A DNA stretch of 50,307 nucleotides. It comes from Sunxiuqinia sp. (GTDB lineage: Bacteria > Bacteroidota > Bacteroidia > Bacteroidales > Prolixibacteraceae). The position numbers were made by a program, and so were the translations under genes. Positions 37,324-47,808 of the stretch are shown here, in pieces (position 1 is the first letter of the stretch; every line of letters begins with the position of its first letter). The stretch covers positions 1-50,307 of the forward strand of contig JAGXIR010000013.1 in assembly GCA_024635605.1 (NCBI GenBank), written 5' to 3'. The notes under the pieces were generated by a model. That model saw nothing but the letters and a program-made list of their open reading frames with translations, was not told where the DNA came from and did no database searches.

Positions 37324-40080
37324 TTAGTTGAAATCAAAGGTAAGTTTCATTATCAGTTTTCCACCATGCATTTTTGCTGAGCTAAATTGATTTGACGTTG
37401 ATTGCGGCCCGAGTCGGTTGGCATCCATAAATTTCGTTCCAATAGCATTGATTCCGTGAAGGAATGAAATGTCACCAGAAGGATATTCAAGCTTTGTTCG
37501 TGCTGGTGCTGCTGGTTCGTCCGGTGTTAACATGTGCAGGAAAATGTCGTTGCTATGGACGTACACTGTAAATCCAGAATTCGACTTTCCTTCAATTTCA
37601 GCCCAATAGACTTCAGAATGATACCCTTTAAACTCGGGATAAATGAAGCCAGATTCGCCTGTTATTGTGTTGTTGTAAGCTTTCTCCCACAGTCCAAAAT
37701 TCACCCCCTTCATTCGGTTTTTGTACACGCGATAAGGACCATTTCCAAGCCATTTCATACTGGCCACATTCTCCTCAGGGAAATCGAATGTTATTCCCGC
37801 AAACTGACTGCGCCCACTTGGTTCGTAGGCAACTTCCAAATCGACTCGTCCATTTCCATCAATCGTCCACTTTAGGTAGTCATCGTTTTCGTAAGTCACT
37901 TCAACTTGCAGATCATTATCCACGAATGAATGACTGAACTGCTTCAGCTTCTTTTCGCGGCTCACAAATACAGGTCCGTTGGACAGCGGAATAAGTTGCC
38001 CTTGTTTTTTGATTTCCGCAATGGTGCCATTCTCTTTTTTGAATGAAATCGTGATTTCGCCAGCGGTTACCGTCAGCGCCGAATTAGTTTCTTCAACCGT
38101 GGGTTGTGATGAGGAATTTCCAGTTAATAGCTCTTGTGCTTTCTCTTGCGCTTTTTTAACCGGCCACGACCAGGTGTTTAAATGACGTCCCTGGGGGTCA
38201 GTCGCCGTTATTCGAAGGGCATCAAACGTTTGCCAGTCAGCCGGCAAGTTCAGCTTGAGTAGGCCTCTGCTTCCCGGAGCGAGGTCGAGCTTAAGTTTTT
38301 CAGTTGAATCAATGGTTTCATTTGCATTTTGTCCCGGAGTTGAAAAACCGACCCATTCAGCAATGACAGAGCACTCGTTAAGGTTGGTGAAAAAGTAACG
38401 GTTCTCTATATTGAAAACGCCATTGAAATCAGGCGTGATGTAACGCTTTTCAAACTGAATGGGCGCCCAAATTTCCTTGATGGTATAAAAACTGCCTTCC
38501 TTTTCGTTGTACGGTCCCAAAATTCCGTCGGGCGCATGGTTGCCATCGCTGTCAAGTTGGTTATTTCTGTCGGTGCGTTCAACCGATTCATCGGCAAAAA
38601 CCCAAAGGAAACCACCGGCGCAAAGCGGATCGTCCCACATTCGAAGCCAGTAGTCTTCTAAACCGGCACCGTGTCCGCCATCGTAAAGACCATGCAGAAA
38701 CTCTGTTGGAAAGTAGATTTTTCGCTTGCTGAATCCATCCAGCGACAAATAATTGTAGTCGATATAATGCAAGGTATTGGTCATCTCGTAATCCTGCCAA
38801 GGATGAATCACGATTCGTTGCTGAATATCCAGCTCGGCAAAGTCGTCGTTCAATGTGTTATTTTCGCCACCTTCATTTCCGTTTGCCCAAATAATAACAG
38901 ACGGATGGTTGACATCACGTGCAATCATTTCTTCCAGCAGTTTTCGGCCCACCACATCATCGTACGATGGTTTTTGCCAGGCGGTAAGCTCATCAATAAC
39001 AACCAAGCCAATCGAGTCGCACACTTCCAGAAAATGCTTGTCGGGCGGATAATGCGACATGCGCACGGCGTTCATATTCATGTCTTTCATTAGGTTGACA
39101 GCAGTGATGCTTAAATCTTTTGACGACGTTCGCCCGTATTTCGGGTGAAAGGTGTGGCGGTTAACACCCTGCATTTTTATTTTTACGCCATTTAAATATA
39201 TGCCGTCGCTTTCGCGCACTTCAACGGTGCGAAATCCCATGCGCTCGGTGTGCTGATGAATGACCTGTCTGTTTTTATCTAAAATACTGAAAACAGTCTG
39301 GTACAAGTTCGGAAATTCCGGCGACCAGATGTCAGGATTACTAAACGTGCCGGAAACACTGGATACAGATTCGGTGGCATCTACCGAAAACGAAACTTTG
39401 GTTTCACCGCTCAGAGTTTGAATGTCAACCCGGATTTTTGATGCATTTTTCGCATTTGCCAGGTAAACATCTGCCTTGAATTCGCCATTAGCTTTCGCAT
39501 CAACAGCTACACGCTGAATGTTTGTTTTAGGCTTGGCTTCGAGAAAAACGGGACGAAATATACCGCCAAAAATCCAGAAATCGGCTTTGCGTTCGGCCAG
39601 GCTAACCGATTCATTGTCCGAGTGTTTTTTGACAAACACCTCAAGCTGGTTTTCCTGGCCAACTTTCAGCAGTTTACTAATGTCGTACCTAAACTGGTAA
39701 AAAGCCCCTTGGTGAATGGGGCCAGCCAGTTTTCCATTTATTTTTACCTCGGCATCCGTCATCACGCCGTCAAAAACAATGGTGACTTCTTTGTCTTTCC
39801 AATCTTTTGGAATACTGAACTGGTATCGGTACCGCCCGGTTTCATTTAAACGTTTTTCAAAAGGAACATGTCCGTAGTCGTAGCTTCCAAAACCTTGCTG
39901 CTCCCAGCACGATGGAACCGCAATGCTTGTCCACTCACCCGAATTTCGTCCTTCAGAGCAATAGAATTCCCAATCAACGGTATTTTCGGCACCAGTGCCT
40001 GAGAGGTACACCGTTTCGGTTTGTTGTGCAACTGAAAAAAGAGAAAGTAGCAAGAGTAGGTTTAGTGTGAATAGTTTCAT
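37324..40080 (-). CDS. Glycoside hydrolase family 2 protein (beta-galactosidase-like)
   Basis: 918 aa with signal peptide, jelly-roll N-terminus, GVNRHTFHPKYGRT, MNAVRMSHYPPDKHFLEVCDSIGLVVIDE and VIIWANGNEGGENN. Confidence 0.93.
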   Translation of the reverse strand: MKLFTLNLLLLLSLFSVAQQTETVYLSGTGAENTVDWEFYCSEGRNSGEWTSIAVPSCWEQQGFGSYDYGHVPFEKRLNETGRYRYQFSIPKDWKDKEVTIVFDGVMTDAEVKINGKLAGPIHQGAFYQFRYDISKLLKVGQENQLEVFVKKHSDNESVSLAERKADFWIFGGIFRPVFLEAKPKTNIQRVAVDAKANGEFKADVYLANAKNASKIRVDIQTLSGETKVSFSVDATESVSSVSGTFSNPDIWSPEFPNLYQTVFSILDKNRQVIHQHTERMGFRTVEVRESDGIYLNGVKIKMQGVNRHTFHPKYGRTSSKDLSITAVNLMKDMNMNAVRMSHYPPDKHFLEVCDSIGLVVIDELTAWQKPSYDDVVGRKLLEEMIARDVNHPSVIIWANGNEGGENNTLNDDFAELDIQQRIVIHPWQDYEMTNTLHYIDYNYLSLDGFSKRKIYFPTEFLHGLYDGGHGAGLEDYWLRMWDDPLCAGGFLWVFADESVERTDRNNQLDSDGNHAPDGILGPYNEKEGSFYTIKEIWAPIQFEKRYITPDFNGVFNIENRYFFTNLNECSVIAEWVGFSTPGQNANETIDSTEKLKLDLAPGSRGLLKLNLPADWQTFDALRITATDPQGRHLNTWSWPVKKAQEKAQELLTGNSSSQPTVEETNSALTVTAGEITISFKKENGTIAEIKKQGQLIPLSNGPVFVSREKKLKQFSHSFVDNDLQVEVTYENDDYLKWTIDGNGRVDLEVAYEPSGRSQFAGITFDFPEENVASMKWLGNGPYRVYKNRMKGVNFGLWEKAYNNTITGESGFIYPEFKGYHSEVYWAEIEGKSNSGFTVYVHSNDIFLHMLTPDEPAAPARTKLEYPSGDISFLHGINAIGTKFMDANRLGPQSTSNQFSSAKMHGGKLIMKLTFDFN

Positions 40081-40202
40081 TCGGAATGGTTTAGGTTTTC
40101 AGTATAATAGCTTCAAAAAGCGAACGGATGCAAGATAAAATTTTTTTTGGTCTGATGGAATTGAGCTGAAAATAAATTGTTTGTCGGCAGCCTCTCAGTC
40201 CA

Positions 40203-40721
40203 TCAATCCTTCAATTTGTGAATCGGAATCAAGTCGAAATCGCTGTGGGGGAGCTTGTGTTCTTTTAGAAATTCTTGATTGAGCAAAAACAGTTTGCTGT
40301 TGAATTTGTCCTGAGGAAAGGTATTTTCGGGCGTGAAGTCTTCATCGTCAAACTCCGTAAAATTCAGTTCGCAGGCCGACAGTTCCCATTGGTCGTCATT
40401 CATAAAAAGAAGCGGCAACCCATGCGTTCGGCAAATGATGGGGCGGTGCTCATAAATCTGGCAGGCGTGGTCTTTCAGAAAAATGCAGCTGCCATCAACC
40501 GATTCCTGCCTCTCCACCGGTTGATCGTTCAGTGCCTGTTTTATCGCATGAAATTCGATGGGAAAGACCTGGTAGTCCATGCAACACAAGTCGCATCCTT
40601 TTTTACAGGCGAGGTGTTTCTGGTGCATTGTGGCAAGTGTTTCTGTCAGCTGATCGACTTGCTTACGGAAGTGGAGGTATTTTTTCTCTGAATTTTTCAT
40701 ATTTCTGAACTTGGGCATCAA
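40203..40721 (-). CDS. YkgJ family Fe-S/zinc cysteine cluster protein
   Basis: CKKGCDLCCMDYQVFPIEF…CIFLKDHACQIYEHRPIICRTHGLPL. Confidence 0.88.
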   Translation of the reverse strand: MMPKFRNMKNSEKKYLHFRKQVDQLTETLATMHQKHLACKKGCDLCCMDYQVFPIEFHAIKQALNDQPVERQESVDGSCIFLKDHACQIYEHRPIICRTHGLPLLFMNDDQWELSACELNFTEFDDEDFTPENTFPQDKFNSKLFLLNQEFLKEHKLPHSDFDLIPIHKLKD

Positions 40722-40851
40722 AGTTAAGGAAAATTTAGATGGGCTATTGAAGGTATCGTTATTCGCTTTGTCTCACTGTTAACAAATTCACCTTATTATT
40801 CACAATAATCTGTTTTCAGAATCATTCGAATGTTTCTTCCTGAGGAATTTT

Positions 40852-40877
40852 TATCTTTGTGGCGTGTTATATAACAC
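40852..40877 (+). promoter_or_regulatory. purL -7-like element TATCTTTG (40852-40859) and perfect 14-bp palindrome GTGTTATATAACAC (40864-40877)
   Basis: Seen directly. -7 consensus TAnnTTTG matches; no good -33 was found. Confidence 0.5.
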
Positions 40878-40903
40878 ATCACTTAATCATTAACCGATTC
40901 AAC

Positions 40904-43900
40904 ATGATTTTATTCTTTAAGACTCTTCAAAACAGCATCATTGCAGTCCAGACCACTGTTTCTTTTACCGACGAAGACATACAAAAACTGAACTGGTTGT
41001 TTGGTGAGGCTATCTTGATTGCGCACGACAAACTAACCGGTTTTTTTGTTGGTCCCCGAAAAGAAATGATCACGCCCTGGAGTACCAATGCGGTTGAAAT
41101 AACGCAGAACATGGGCTTAGAGGGTATTGTGCGGATGGAGGAGTTTGTTGAAGTGCCGGATCGTTCAGTGGGCTACGATCCCATGCTGAAACGGTTGTAC
41201 GAAGATTTGAATCAGACCATTTTTACAATCAACAAAAAGCCGGAGCCGATCCTCGAAATCGATGATATTGCTGCATACAACGAGCAAGAAGGGCTGGCGT
41301 TAAGCACGGATGAAATCACCTATCTGGATTCGGTTGCCGAAAAAATGGGGCGCAAGCTGACCGATGGCGAAGTGTTTGGTTTTTCGCAGGTCAACTCGGA
41401 ACACTGCCGTCATAAGATTTTCAACGGAACTTTCGTGATTGATGGGGTGGAGCAGGAAATGTCGCTCTTTCAAATGATTAAGAAAACATCAAAAGAAAAT
41501 CCCAACCAGATTATTTCGGCCTACAAAGACAACTGTTCTTTTGTGCAGGGGCCGGTGGTGGAACAATTCGCCCCAAAAACACAGGATAAATCCGATTATT
41601 TCGAGGTAAAAGAAATAGAAACCGTGCTTTCGCTGAAAGCCGAGACACATAACTTTCCAACTACGGTGGAACCTTTTAACGGAGCCGCTACCGGAACCGG
41701 TGGCGAAATTCGCGACCGGATTGCCGGAGGAAAGGGTAGCCTGCCCATTGCCGGAACCGCGGTGTACATGACGTCCTATCCGCGTACCGAAGATGCTCGT
41801 AGCTGGGAGCAAGCCACTGAAGAACGTCCGTGGTTATACCAAACACCAGAAGAAATCCTAATTAAGGCTTCGAATGGGGCTAGCGATTTTGGAAATAAGT
41901 TTGGACAGCCGATCATTACCGGTTCGGTACTGACATTTGAACACTTCGAGAATTATAAAAAATACGGTTACGATAAAGTCATTATGTTGGCTGGCGGTAT
42001 CGGTTTTGCCGCTAAAAAAGACAGCTTAAAAGATAAGCCAGGCATTGGCGACAAAGTGGTCCTGTTGGGCGGCGACAACTACCGCATTGGCATGGGCGGT
42101 GGAGCTGTTTCGTCGGTAGCAACGGGCGAATTTAAAAACGCCATTGAGCTGAACGCCGTACAGCGCGCCAACCCCGAGATGCAAAAGCGGGCGTACAACG
42201 CCATTCGTGCCCTGGCCGAAGCGGATGATAACCCGATTATCTCCATTCACGACCACGGTGCTGGCGGACACTTGAACTGCCTTTCAGAACTGGTGGAAGA
42301 AACCGGAGGGAAAATTGATACCAGTAAGTTGCCGGTTGGCGATCCTACTTTGTCGCAAAAGGAAATCGTCGGTAACGAATCGCAGGAGCGCATGGGCTTG
42401 GTGATTAGTGAAAAACATGTGAATCTGCTGAAAAAGATAGCTGATCGCGAGCGGGCACCGATGTATGTGATTGGTGAAACAACTGGCGATATGCAGTTCA
42501 CTTTCGAAAATTCGAAAACCGGTGAAAAACCGATTGACTGGCAATTGGCCTACATGTTTGGAAATCCGCCCAAAACTGTGTTGACCGACACCACAGAGAA
42601 GGCCAATTTTGCTGACTTGGCTTACGATCAGGATCAAATTGAAACGTATTTGGAAGATGTGCTTCAGCTGGAATCGGTTGCTTGTAAAGACTGGCTGACC
42701 AACAAGGTAGACCGCTCGGTAACCGGACGCATTGCCAAGCAGCAGGGCGCAGGCAAATTGCATCTTCCGCTAAACAATGTTGGTGTGATTACGCTGGATT
42801 ACCAGGGGAGAAGTGGCATCGCCACGACGATCGGTCATGCTCCGGTTGCCGGGATGGTCAATGCTGAAAGTGGGTCCATTCTTTCGATCGCCGAATCGCT
42901 GACCAACCTGATTTGGGCGCCGATGCCTGAGAAAATGAAAAGTGTTTCGCTGAGCGCCAACTGGATGTGGCCGGCAAAAAACGCAGGCGAAAATGCACGG
43001 ATATACAAAGCTGTAAAAGCGGCCAGCGATTTTGCCTGTGCTTTGGGGATCAATATTCCTACGGGAAAAGATTCGATGTCGATGACCCAGAAATACAAAA
43101 ATGATGTGGTTTATTCCCCTGGAACCGTGATTATATCAGCTTCGGGCGAAGTGACTGACGTGAAAAAAGTGGTGGAGCCGGTGGCTGTGAACGATGCCAG
43201 CCAGCCGCTTTATTATATCGACTTCTCATCAACTCCGCTGGTGTTGGGGGGAAGCGCTTTTGGGCAAATCATCAACAAGTTGGGACAAGATGCGCCAACG
43301 GTGGCTGATCCCGCTTATTTCTTGAAAGCGTTTAATGCAATTCAGGACTTGATTGAAGATGAATTGATTTTGGCAGGTCACGATGTGGCGTCGGGCGGTT
43401 TGATTACCACCTTGCTGGAATTGTGTTTTAGCGATAATGAAACCGGATTGAACCTGGACTTGACTGGCTTGGGCGAGCAGGATTCGGCTAAAGTGTTCTT
43501 CAATGAAAATCCCGGGATTGTGATTCAGGCTGCTGATGCGGAAACACTCGAATCCAAGTTGAAAATTGCTGGTGTGAAGTTCGTTAAAATAGGACAACCT
43601 GCCGGGAAACGAGCTTTCACAGTTAAAAACTTCAAGGCTGAATTTGAATTGGATATTGATTCCCTGCGCGAGTTGTGGTTCAAATCATCTTACCTGATGG
43701 ACCGCAAGCAGAGTGGGGAAGCGCTGGCTTTGGAGCGTTTCAAAAACTATAAAAGAAATGAGCTGCATTACGATTTCAAAAACTTCACCGGAAAAGCGGC
43801 CGATTATGGCATCGATTTGAATCGTCGTACGTCAAGTGGAATCAAAGCGGCCATCATCCGTGAAAAAGGGGTGAATGGTGATCGTGAAATGGCTTACATG

Positions 43901-44593
43901 TTGTACTTGGCTGGTCTGGATGTAAAAGATGTACACATGACCGACCTGATTGCCGGGCGCGAGACGCTGGAAGATATTAACCTGATTGTGTTTGTGGGTG
44001 GTTTTTCCAATTCCGATGTGCTGGGCTCAGCCAAAGGATGGGCCGGTGCTTTCAAATACAACGAAAAAGCTCGCATCGCTCTGGAAAACTTCTACAAGCG
44101 CAACGATACGTTGAGCCTTGGAGTTTGCAATGGTTGTCAGCTGATGGTTGAGCTTGGCCTGCTTTATCCGGAGCATGAACAAATGCCAAAAATGCTGCAC
44201 AACGAGTCGTACAAGTTTGAGTCTGCCTTTGTAAATGTGGAGATTGCCGAAAATGACTCGGTCATGCTCAAATCAATGGCCGGCATGAAGCTGGGTGTTT
44301 GGATTGCGCATGGCGAAGGGAAATTCAGCTTGCCATACAGCGAAGACCAATACCATATTCCGTATAAATACAGCTACGATTTTTATCCCGGAAACCCGAA
44401 TGGATCGGACTACAATACCGCTTCCATTTGCTCGAAAGATGGTCGTCACCTGGTAATGATGCCTCACATGGAGCGTGCCTTTAAGCCTTGGCACTGGCCA
44501 TATTATCCGACAAACAGGAAAAAAGACGAAGTGGCGCCCTGGATTGAGGCTTTTGTGAATGCACGGGAATGGATTAAAAAGAATAAGCAATAA
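40904..44593 (+). CDS. purL: Phosphoribosylformylglycinamidine synthase
   Basis: Long-form PurL: FGFSQVNSEHCRHKIFNG, AETHNFPTTVEPFNGAATGTGGEIRD, glutaminase GVCNGCQLMVELGL. ATG at 40904 preferred over the GTG at 40859. Confidence 0.97.
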   Translation: MILFFKTLQNSIIAVQTTVSFTDEDIQKLNWLFGEAILIAHDKLTGFFVGPRKEMITPWSTNAVEITQNMGLEGIVRMEEFVEVPDRSVGYDPMLKRLYEDLNQTIFTINKKPEPILEIDDIAAYNEQEGLALSTDEITYLDSVAEKMGRKLTDGEVFGFSQVNSEHCRHKIFNGTFVIDGVEQEMSLFQMIKKTSKENPNQIISAYKDNCSFVQGPVVEQFAPKTQDKSDYFEVKEIETVLSLKAETHNFPTTVEPFNGAATGTGGEIRDRIAGGKGSLPIAGTAVYMTSYPRTEDARSWEQATEERPWLYQTPEEILIKASNGASDFGNKFGQPIITGSVLTFEHFENYKKYGYDKVIMLAGGIGFAAKKDSLKDKPGIGDKVVLLGGDNYRIGMGGGAVSSVATGEFKNAIELNAVQRANPEMQKRAYNAIRALAEADDNPIISIHDHGAGGHLNCLSELVEETGGKIDTSKLPVGDPTLSQKEIVGNESQERMGLVISEKHVNLLKKIADRERAPMYVIGETTGDMQFTFENSKTGEKPIDWQLAYMFGNPPKTVLTDTTEKANFADLAYDQDQIETYLEDVLQLESVACKDWLTNKVDRSVTGRIAKQQGAGKLHLPLNNVGVITLDYQGRSGIATTIGHAPVAGMVNAESGSILSIAESLTNLIWAPMPEKMKSVSLSANWMWPAKNAGENARIYKAVKAASDFACALGINIPTGKDSMSMTQKYKNDVVYSPGTVIISASGEVTDVKKVVEPVAVNDASQPLYYIDFSSTPLVLGGSAFGQIINKLGQDAPTVADPAYFLKAFNAIQDLIEDELILAGHDVASGGLITTLLELCFSDNETGLNLDLTGLGEQDSAKVFFNENPGIVIQAADAETLESKLKIAGVKFVKIGQPAGKRAFTVKNFKAEFELDIDSLRELWFKSSYLMDRKQSGEALALERFKNYKRNELHYDFKNFTGKAADYGIDLNRRTSSGIKAAIIREKGVNGDREMAYMLYLAGLDVKDVHMTDLIAGRETLEDINLIVFVGGFSNSDVLGSAKGWAGAFKYNEKARIALENFYKRNDTLSLGVCNGCQLMVELGLLYPEHEQMPKMLHNESYKFESAFVNVEIAENDSVMLKSMAGMKLGVWIAHGEGKFSLPYSEDQYHIPYKYSYDFYPGNPNGSDYNTASICSKDGRHLVMMPHMERAFKPWHWPYYPTNRKKDEVAPWIEAFVNAREWIKKNKQ

Positions 44594-44598
44594 AATCG

Positions 44599-44628
44599 AA
44601 AAAGGCTCTCATTTTGGGAGCCTTTTTT
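44599..44628 (+). terminator. Rho-independent terminator of purL
   Basis: AAAGGCTC…GAGCCTTTTTT. Confidence 0.85.
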
Positions 44629-44780
44629 GTTCGGCTGTTCAGTTGAAAAAAATCGTTTTTAGTGTCTTTATTTCGATCGTTGCATAGGTTTAAACAAGCA
44701 GTTTTAGTACTTTTGGTTTTCAAGTTAACCTAAATTACTAATTATTAATGGCACACGTCTGTGCATTTTCAATTTAAATC

Positions 44781-45518
44781 ATGAGAAGAAGTATTTTATC
44801 AGCCATCTTCATGGCAGCTATCACGCTGGGTGCAATTTCGGCCTCAGCTCAAAAAGTAAATCAATTAACTAAGAAAGAGAAAAAGCAAGGTTGGGAACTG
44901 CTGTTCAACGGAAGCGACTTCGATGGTTGGCGGCAATGCAATGGGGAGACGATGCCTCCAAACTGGACCATTGAAGATGATGCCATGAAAGTGCTTTTAG
45001 GCGAGGGTAAACAGCCCGGACAGGGTGCCAACGGCGATATTCTTTACGGTGAAAAGAAGTATCAGGACTTCGAACTTTCAATTGATTGGAAAGCCAGTGA
45101 TCAAGGCAACTCGGGTATTTTCTACTATGTACGCGAAGTTCCGGGTCAGCCCATTTATTTTGCAGCTCCTGAAGTTCAGGTGTTGGACAATGAAAATGCG
45201 TCGGATAACAAGATCGATACGCATCTCGCTGGCTCGCTCTATGACATGATTGCGGCCGACCCGGCAACGGTTAATCCTGCCGGCTCTTGGAATACGGTGG
45301 TGATTAAAGTGAAAGACGGAAAAGCGACTCATACCATGAATGGTACTGAGGTTCTTTCCTATACGCTGTGGACTCCCGAGTGGGATGAACTCGTCCAAAA
45401 CAGCAAGTTCAAAAGCTTCCCGGGATTTACTGAAGGGATTGCTCGTGAAGGTTATATCGGCTTGCAGGATCACGGTTATCCGATTTGGTTTCGCAATGTT
45501 AAAATCAGAGAATTGTAG
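44781..45518 (+). CDS. DUF1080 domain-containing protein (3-keto-disaccharide hydrolase-like)
   Basis: Signal peptide; GWELLFNGSDFDGWRQCNGE…YQDFELSIDWKASDQGNSGIFYYV…GYIGLQDHGYPIWFRNVKIREL. Confidence 0.93.
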   Translation: MRRSILSAIFMAAITLGAISASAQKVNQLTKKEKKQGWELLFNGSDFDGWRQCNGETMPPNWTIEDDAMKVLLGEGKQPGQGANGDILYGEKKYQDFELSIDWKASDQGNSGIFYYVREVPGQPIYFAAPEVQVLDNENASDNKIDTHLAGSLYDMIAADPATVNPAGSWNTVVIKVKDGKATHTMNGTEVLSYTLWTPEWDELVQNSKFKSFPGFTEGIAREGYIGLQDHGYPIWFRNVKIREL

Positions 45519-45564
45519 CATGCACTGAGCCGTTTGTTTCTTACGAATGGTAAGGCCAAAATAT

Positions 45565-45607
45565 AAAAACACTTTCAGCAGGTACTCGCCTGACCGAAAG
45601 TGTTTTT
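45565..45607 (+). terminator. Rho-independent terminator of the DUF1080 gene
   Basis: AAAAACACTTTC…GAAAGTGTTTTT 12-bp stem. Confidence 0.8.
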
Positions 45608-45722
45608 GTTTTGAAATATGTCTTGTTTTTTTATTTAAGCTAGAGAATCTGCCATTTTTCTTATCAAACTGAATAAAAGTTCACTAAAAATCAACATATT
45701 TGCAATGGACAGTTATTGATAG

Positions 45723-47750
45723 ATGAAAGCTTTAGTTTTAAATATGTTACTGTTTGTTGCCTGGTTTTCAACTTGGGGGCAGCAAATGCCAGATAGTTTG
45801 ACAATGAAACTACCGGAATTATCTGGAATGGAACGCGCGGAAGCTTTGGTTCAGCTTGCCTTGAATTATGCAACTACAGATAGCGCTCAAAGTCTTTCTT
45901 ACGCCAACGAGGCCATTGATTTAGCCGAATCTTTGGGGGATTCTGTCAACTTGGGGCTTGCGATCTTTAATCGAGGGGAGTGCTATTATTATTTTGATGA
46001 GTACGAAGCAGCTCTGGAAAGCTACAGTACATCCCTTGAAATCTTCGAAGAGTTGAGTGATTCTGTTAATATAGGTGATACTCATAACGCCATTGGTCTG
46101 GCTTACTACTTTACCGGGGAATATAACTCAGCAGTGAGTCACTTTTATAAGTCGTTAAATTATTTACAACGAGCGAAGCATGCTGAAAAAGCTGCCAATG
46201 TGTATTCAAACCTGGGGTTGGTTTTTTCCCGGATTGGAGAATACAACAAGGCCTTGCAGAATTATCGGGTTGCTTCAGCGATGAATGCTGCGATTCCTGA
46301 TTCAACAAGTTTAGCGGTTAATTTTAATGGGATGGGAGTTTCATTCTATAATTTGGAGCAATATGATTCCTCTAAAGTGTATTACAATAAAGCCTTAAAC
46401 TTGTTTAAACTACAGGTTAATCGTCAACGCGAGGCGATCGCGTTGAATAATATCGCAAATATCTATGTCAATACCGGCGATAGTTTGCAAAAGGCATTAA
46501 GCTCCTATGAGCAAGCAATCGGCGTATTTGAGGATTTGGGAGATTTAAGAAGTAAAGCCCATACACTGGAAGGACTAGGTTGCGTATATCGAGAGTTGAA
46601 AAACTACTCGAGGGCTGTGCAGGTGTTTCATGAAAGTTTGAAGCTGACTGATGAAAATGGCTACGGTTACTATTTACAACAGCTTAATTATTATGATCTT
46701 GCATTGACTTACGAGCGGATGGGCCGTATGGATGATGCTTACAATGCTTTCAAACTATACAGCGCGTTTAAGGATAGCCTGCTTCGGGAGGAACGATTAA
46801 ACCAAGTGGCTGAACTCGAGCAGAAATACCTGACGCAGCAAAAGGAAGTTGAAATAGAACGCTTAAATGCTTCGCGGCAAATCGATCAACTGAAAATACA
46901 GCGAAACGAAGAGGTCCGTGCTTTTGGAATGATTGCCATTGTGTTGCTTGTGGTTACAATCTTCTTGATTTCAGTAGCTTACATGAATAAAAGAAAGCGT
47001 AATCAATTGTTGAGCATGAAGAATGAACGAATTGAGGATCAGCGCCTTGAACTTGAAAAGTTGAATGCTTCAAAGAACAAGTTTTTTTCCATCATTGCGC
47101 ACGACTTGAAGAATCCATTTCATACCGTGATGGGATACGCTTATTTGATACACAAAGAATCTAACGGCTTTTCAGCGGATGAGATGAAAAAGTATGCTGG
47201 TGATATTTATCGTTCGGCGAATTCAATTTTCAGACTTCTCCATAATTTATTGGACTGGGCGCACTCTCAAACCGGGACTTTGGCTTATACGCCTCAGAAA
47301 GTTAGCTTCCTGGAAGTGTATGCGAGTACTGAAAGCCTGATCAAGCCAGTTGCTGATCAGAAACGGATCAGCTTGCACACCGAAATTTCCGAAGATGTTT
47401 ATGTTTATGCTGATCCGAGAATGTTGGAAACTGTGATGCGCAACTTGGTCAATAATGCTATTAAGTTTACTCACCAAGGGGGACTGGTGGAAGTGAAGGT
47501 GGAAAGCGAAGGGCACAAAGTGGTTGTTTGTGTAGAAGATAACGGAGTGGGAATGTCATCTTCGGATGTGAGGAGTTTGTTCCAAATTGACTCCAAATTG
47601 AAGAGAAAAGGCACCAACAATGAGGATGGCTCAGGGCTCGGACTTCTGGTTTGCAATGAATTTGTTCAAAAAAATGGCGGCAAAATCTGGGTTGATAGTC
47701 AAAATGGAAAGGGCAGCCGGTTTTTCTTCTCGGTTCCCCGAAGTGTGTAG
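45723..47750 (+). CDS. Tetratricopeptide-repeat sensor histidine kinase
   Basis: Signal peptide, TPR repeats, TM near residue 400, FFSIIAHDLKNPFHTVMGYAYLI (H box), NLVNNAIKFTHQGG and GSGLGLLVCNEFV. Confidence 0.93.
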   Translation: MKALVLNMLLFVAWFSTWGQQMPDSLTMKLPELSGMERAEALVQLALNYATTDSAQSLSYANEAIDLAESLGDSVNLGLAIFNRGECYYYFDEYEAALESYSTSLEIFEELSDSVNIGDTHNAIGLAYYFTGEYNSAVSHFYKSLNYLQRAKHAEKAANVYSNLGLVFSRIGEYNKALQNYRVASAMNAAIPDSTSLAVNFNGMGVSFYNLEQYDSSKVYYNKALNLFKLQVNRQREAIALNNIANIYVNTGDSLQKALSSYEQAIGVFEDLGDLRSKAHTLEGLGCVYRELKNYSRAVQVFHESLKLTDENGYGYYLQQLNYYDLALTYERMGRMDDAYNAFKLYSAFKDSLLREERLNQVAELEQKYLTQQKEVEIERLNASRQIDQLKIQRNEEVRAFGMIAIVLLVVTIFLISVAYMNKRKRNQLLSMKNERIEDQRLELEKLNASKNKFFSIIAHDLKNPFHTVMGYAYLIHKESNGFSADEMKKYAGDIYRSANSIFRLLHNLLDWAHSQTGTLAYTPQKVSFLEVYASTESLIKPVADQKRISLHTEISEDVYVYADPRMLETVMRNLVNNAIKFTHQGGLVEVKVESEGHKVVVCVEDNGVGMSSSDVRSLFQIDSKLKRKGTNNEDGSGLGLLVCNEFVQKNGGKIWVDSQNGKGSRFFFSVPRSV

Positions 47751-47808
47751 TTTTTCCCGTAAAATGTTAAGATGGCCTCCGTTTTGTGAAATCAGAGAAT
47801 TGGCTGGC

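Noticed and set aside
37324-40080. Polysaccharide utilisation locus around the GH2 gene
   Set aside because: No SusC/SusD pair or other CAZymes next to it; neighbours are DsrE-like, YkgJ-like and purL.
42284-42763. Antisense ORFs inside purL (also 41489-41812, 43229-43597)
   Set aside because: purL is unambiguous; these are reverse-complement shadow frames.
45078-45572. 164-aa antisense ORF over the DUF1080 gene
   Set aside because: Shadow of a strongly supported CDS; it runs through the terminator hairpin.
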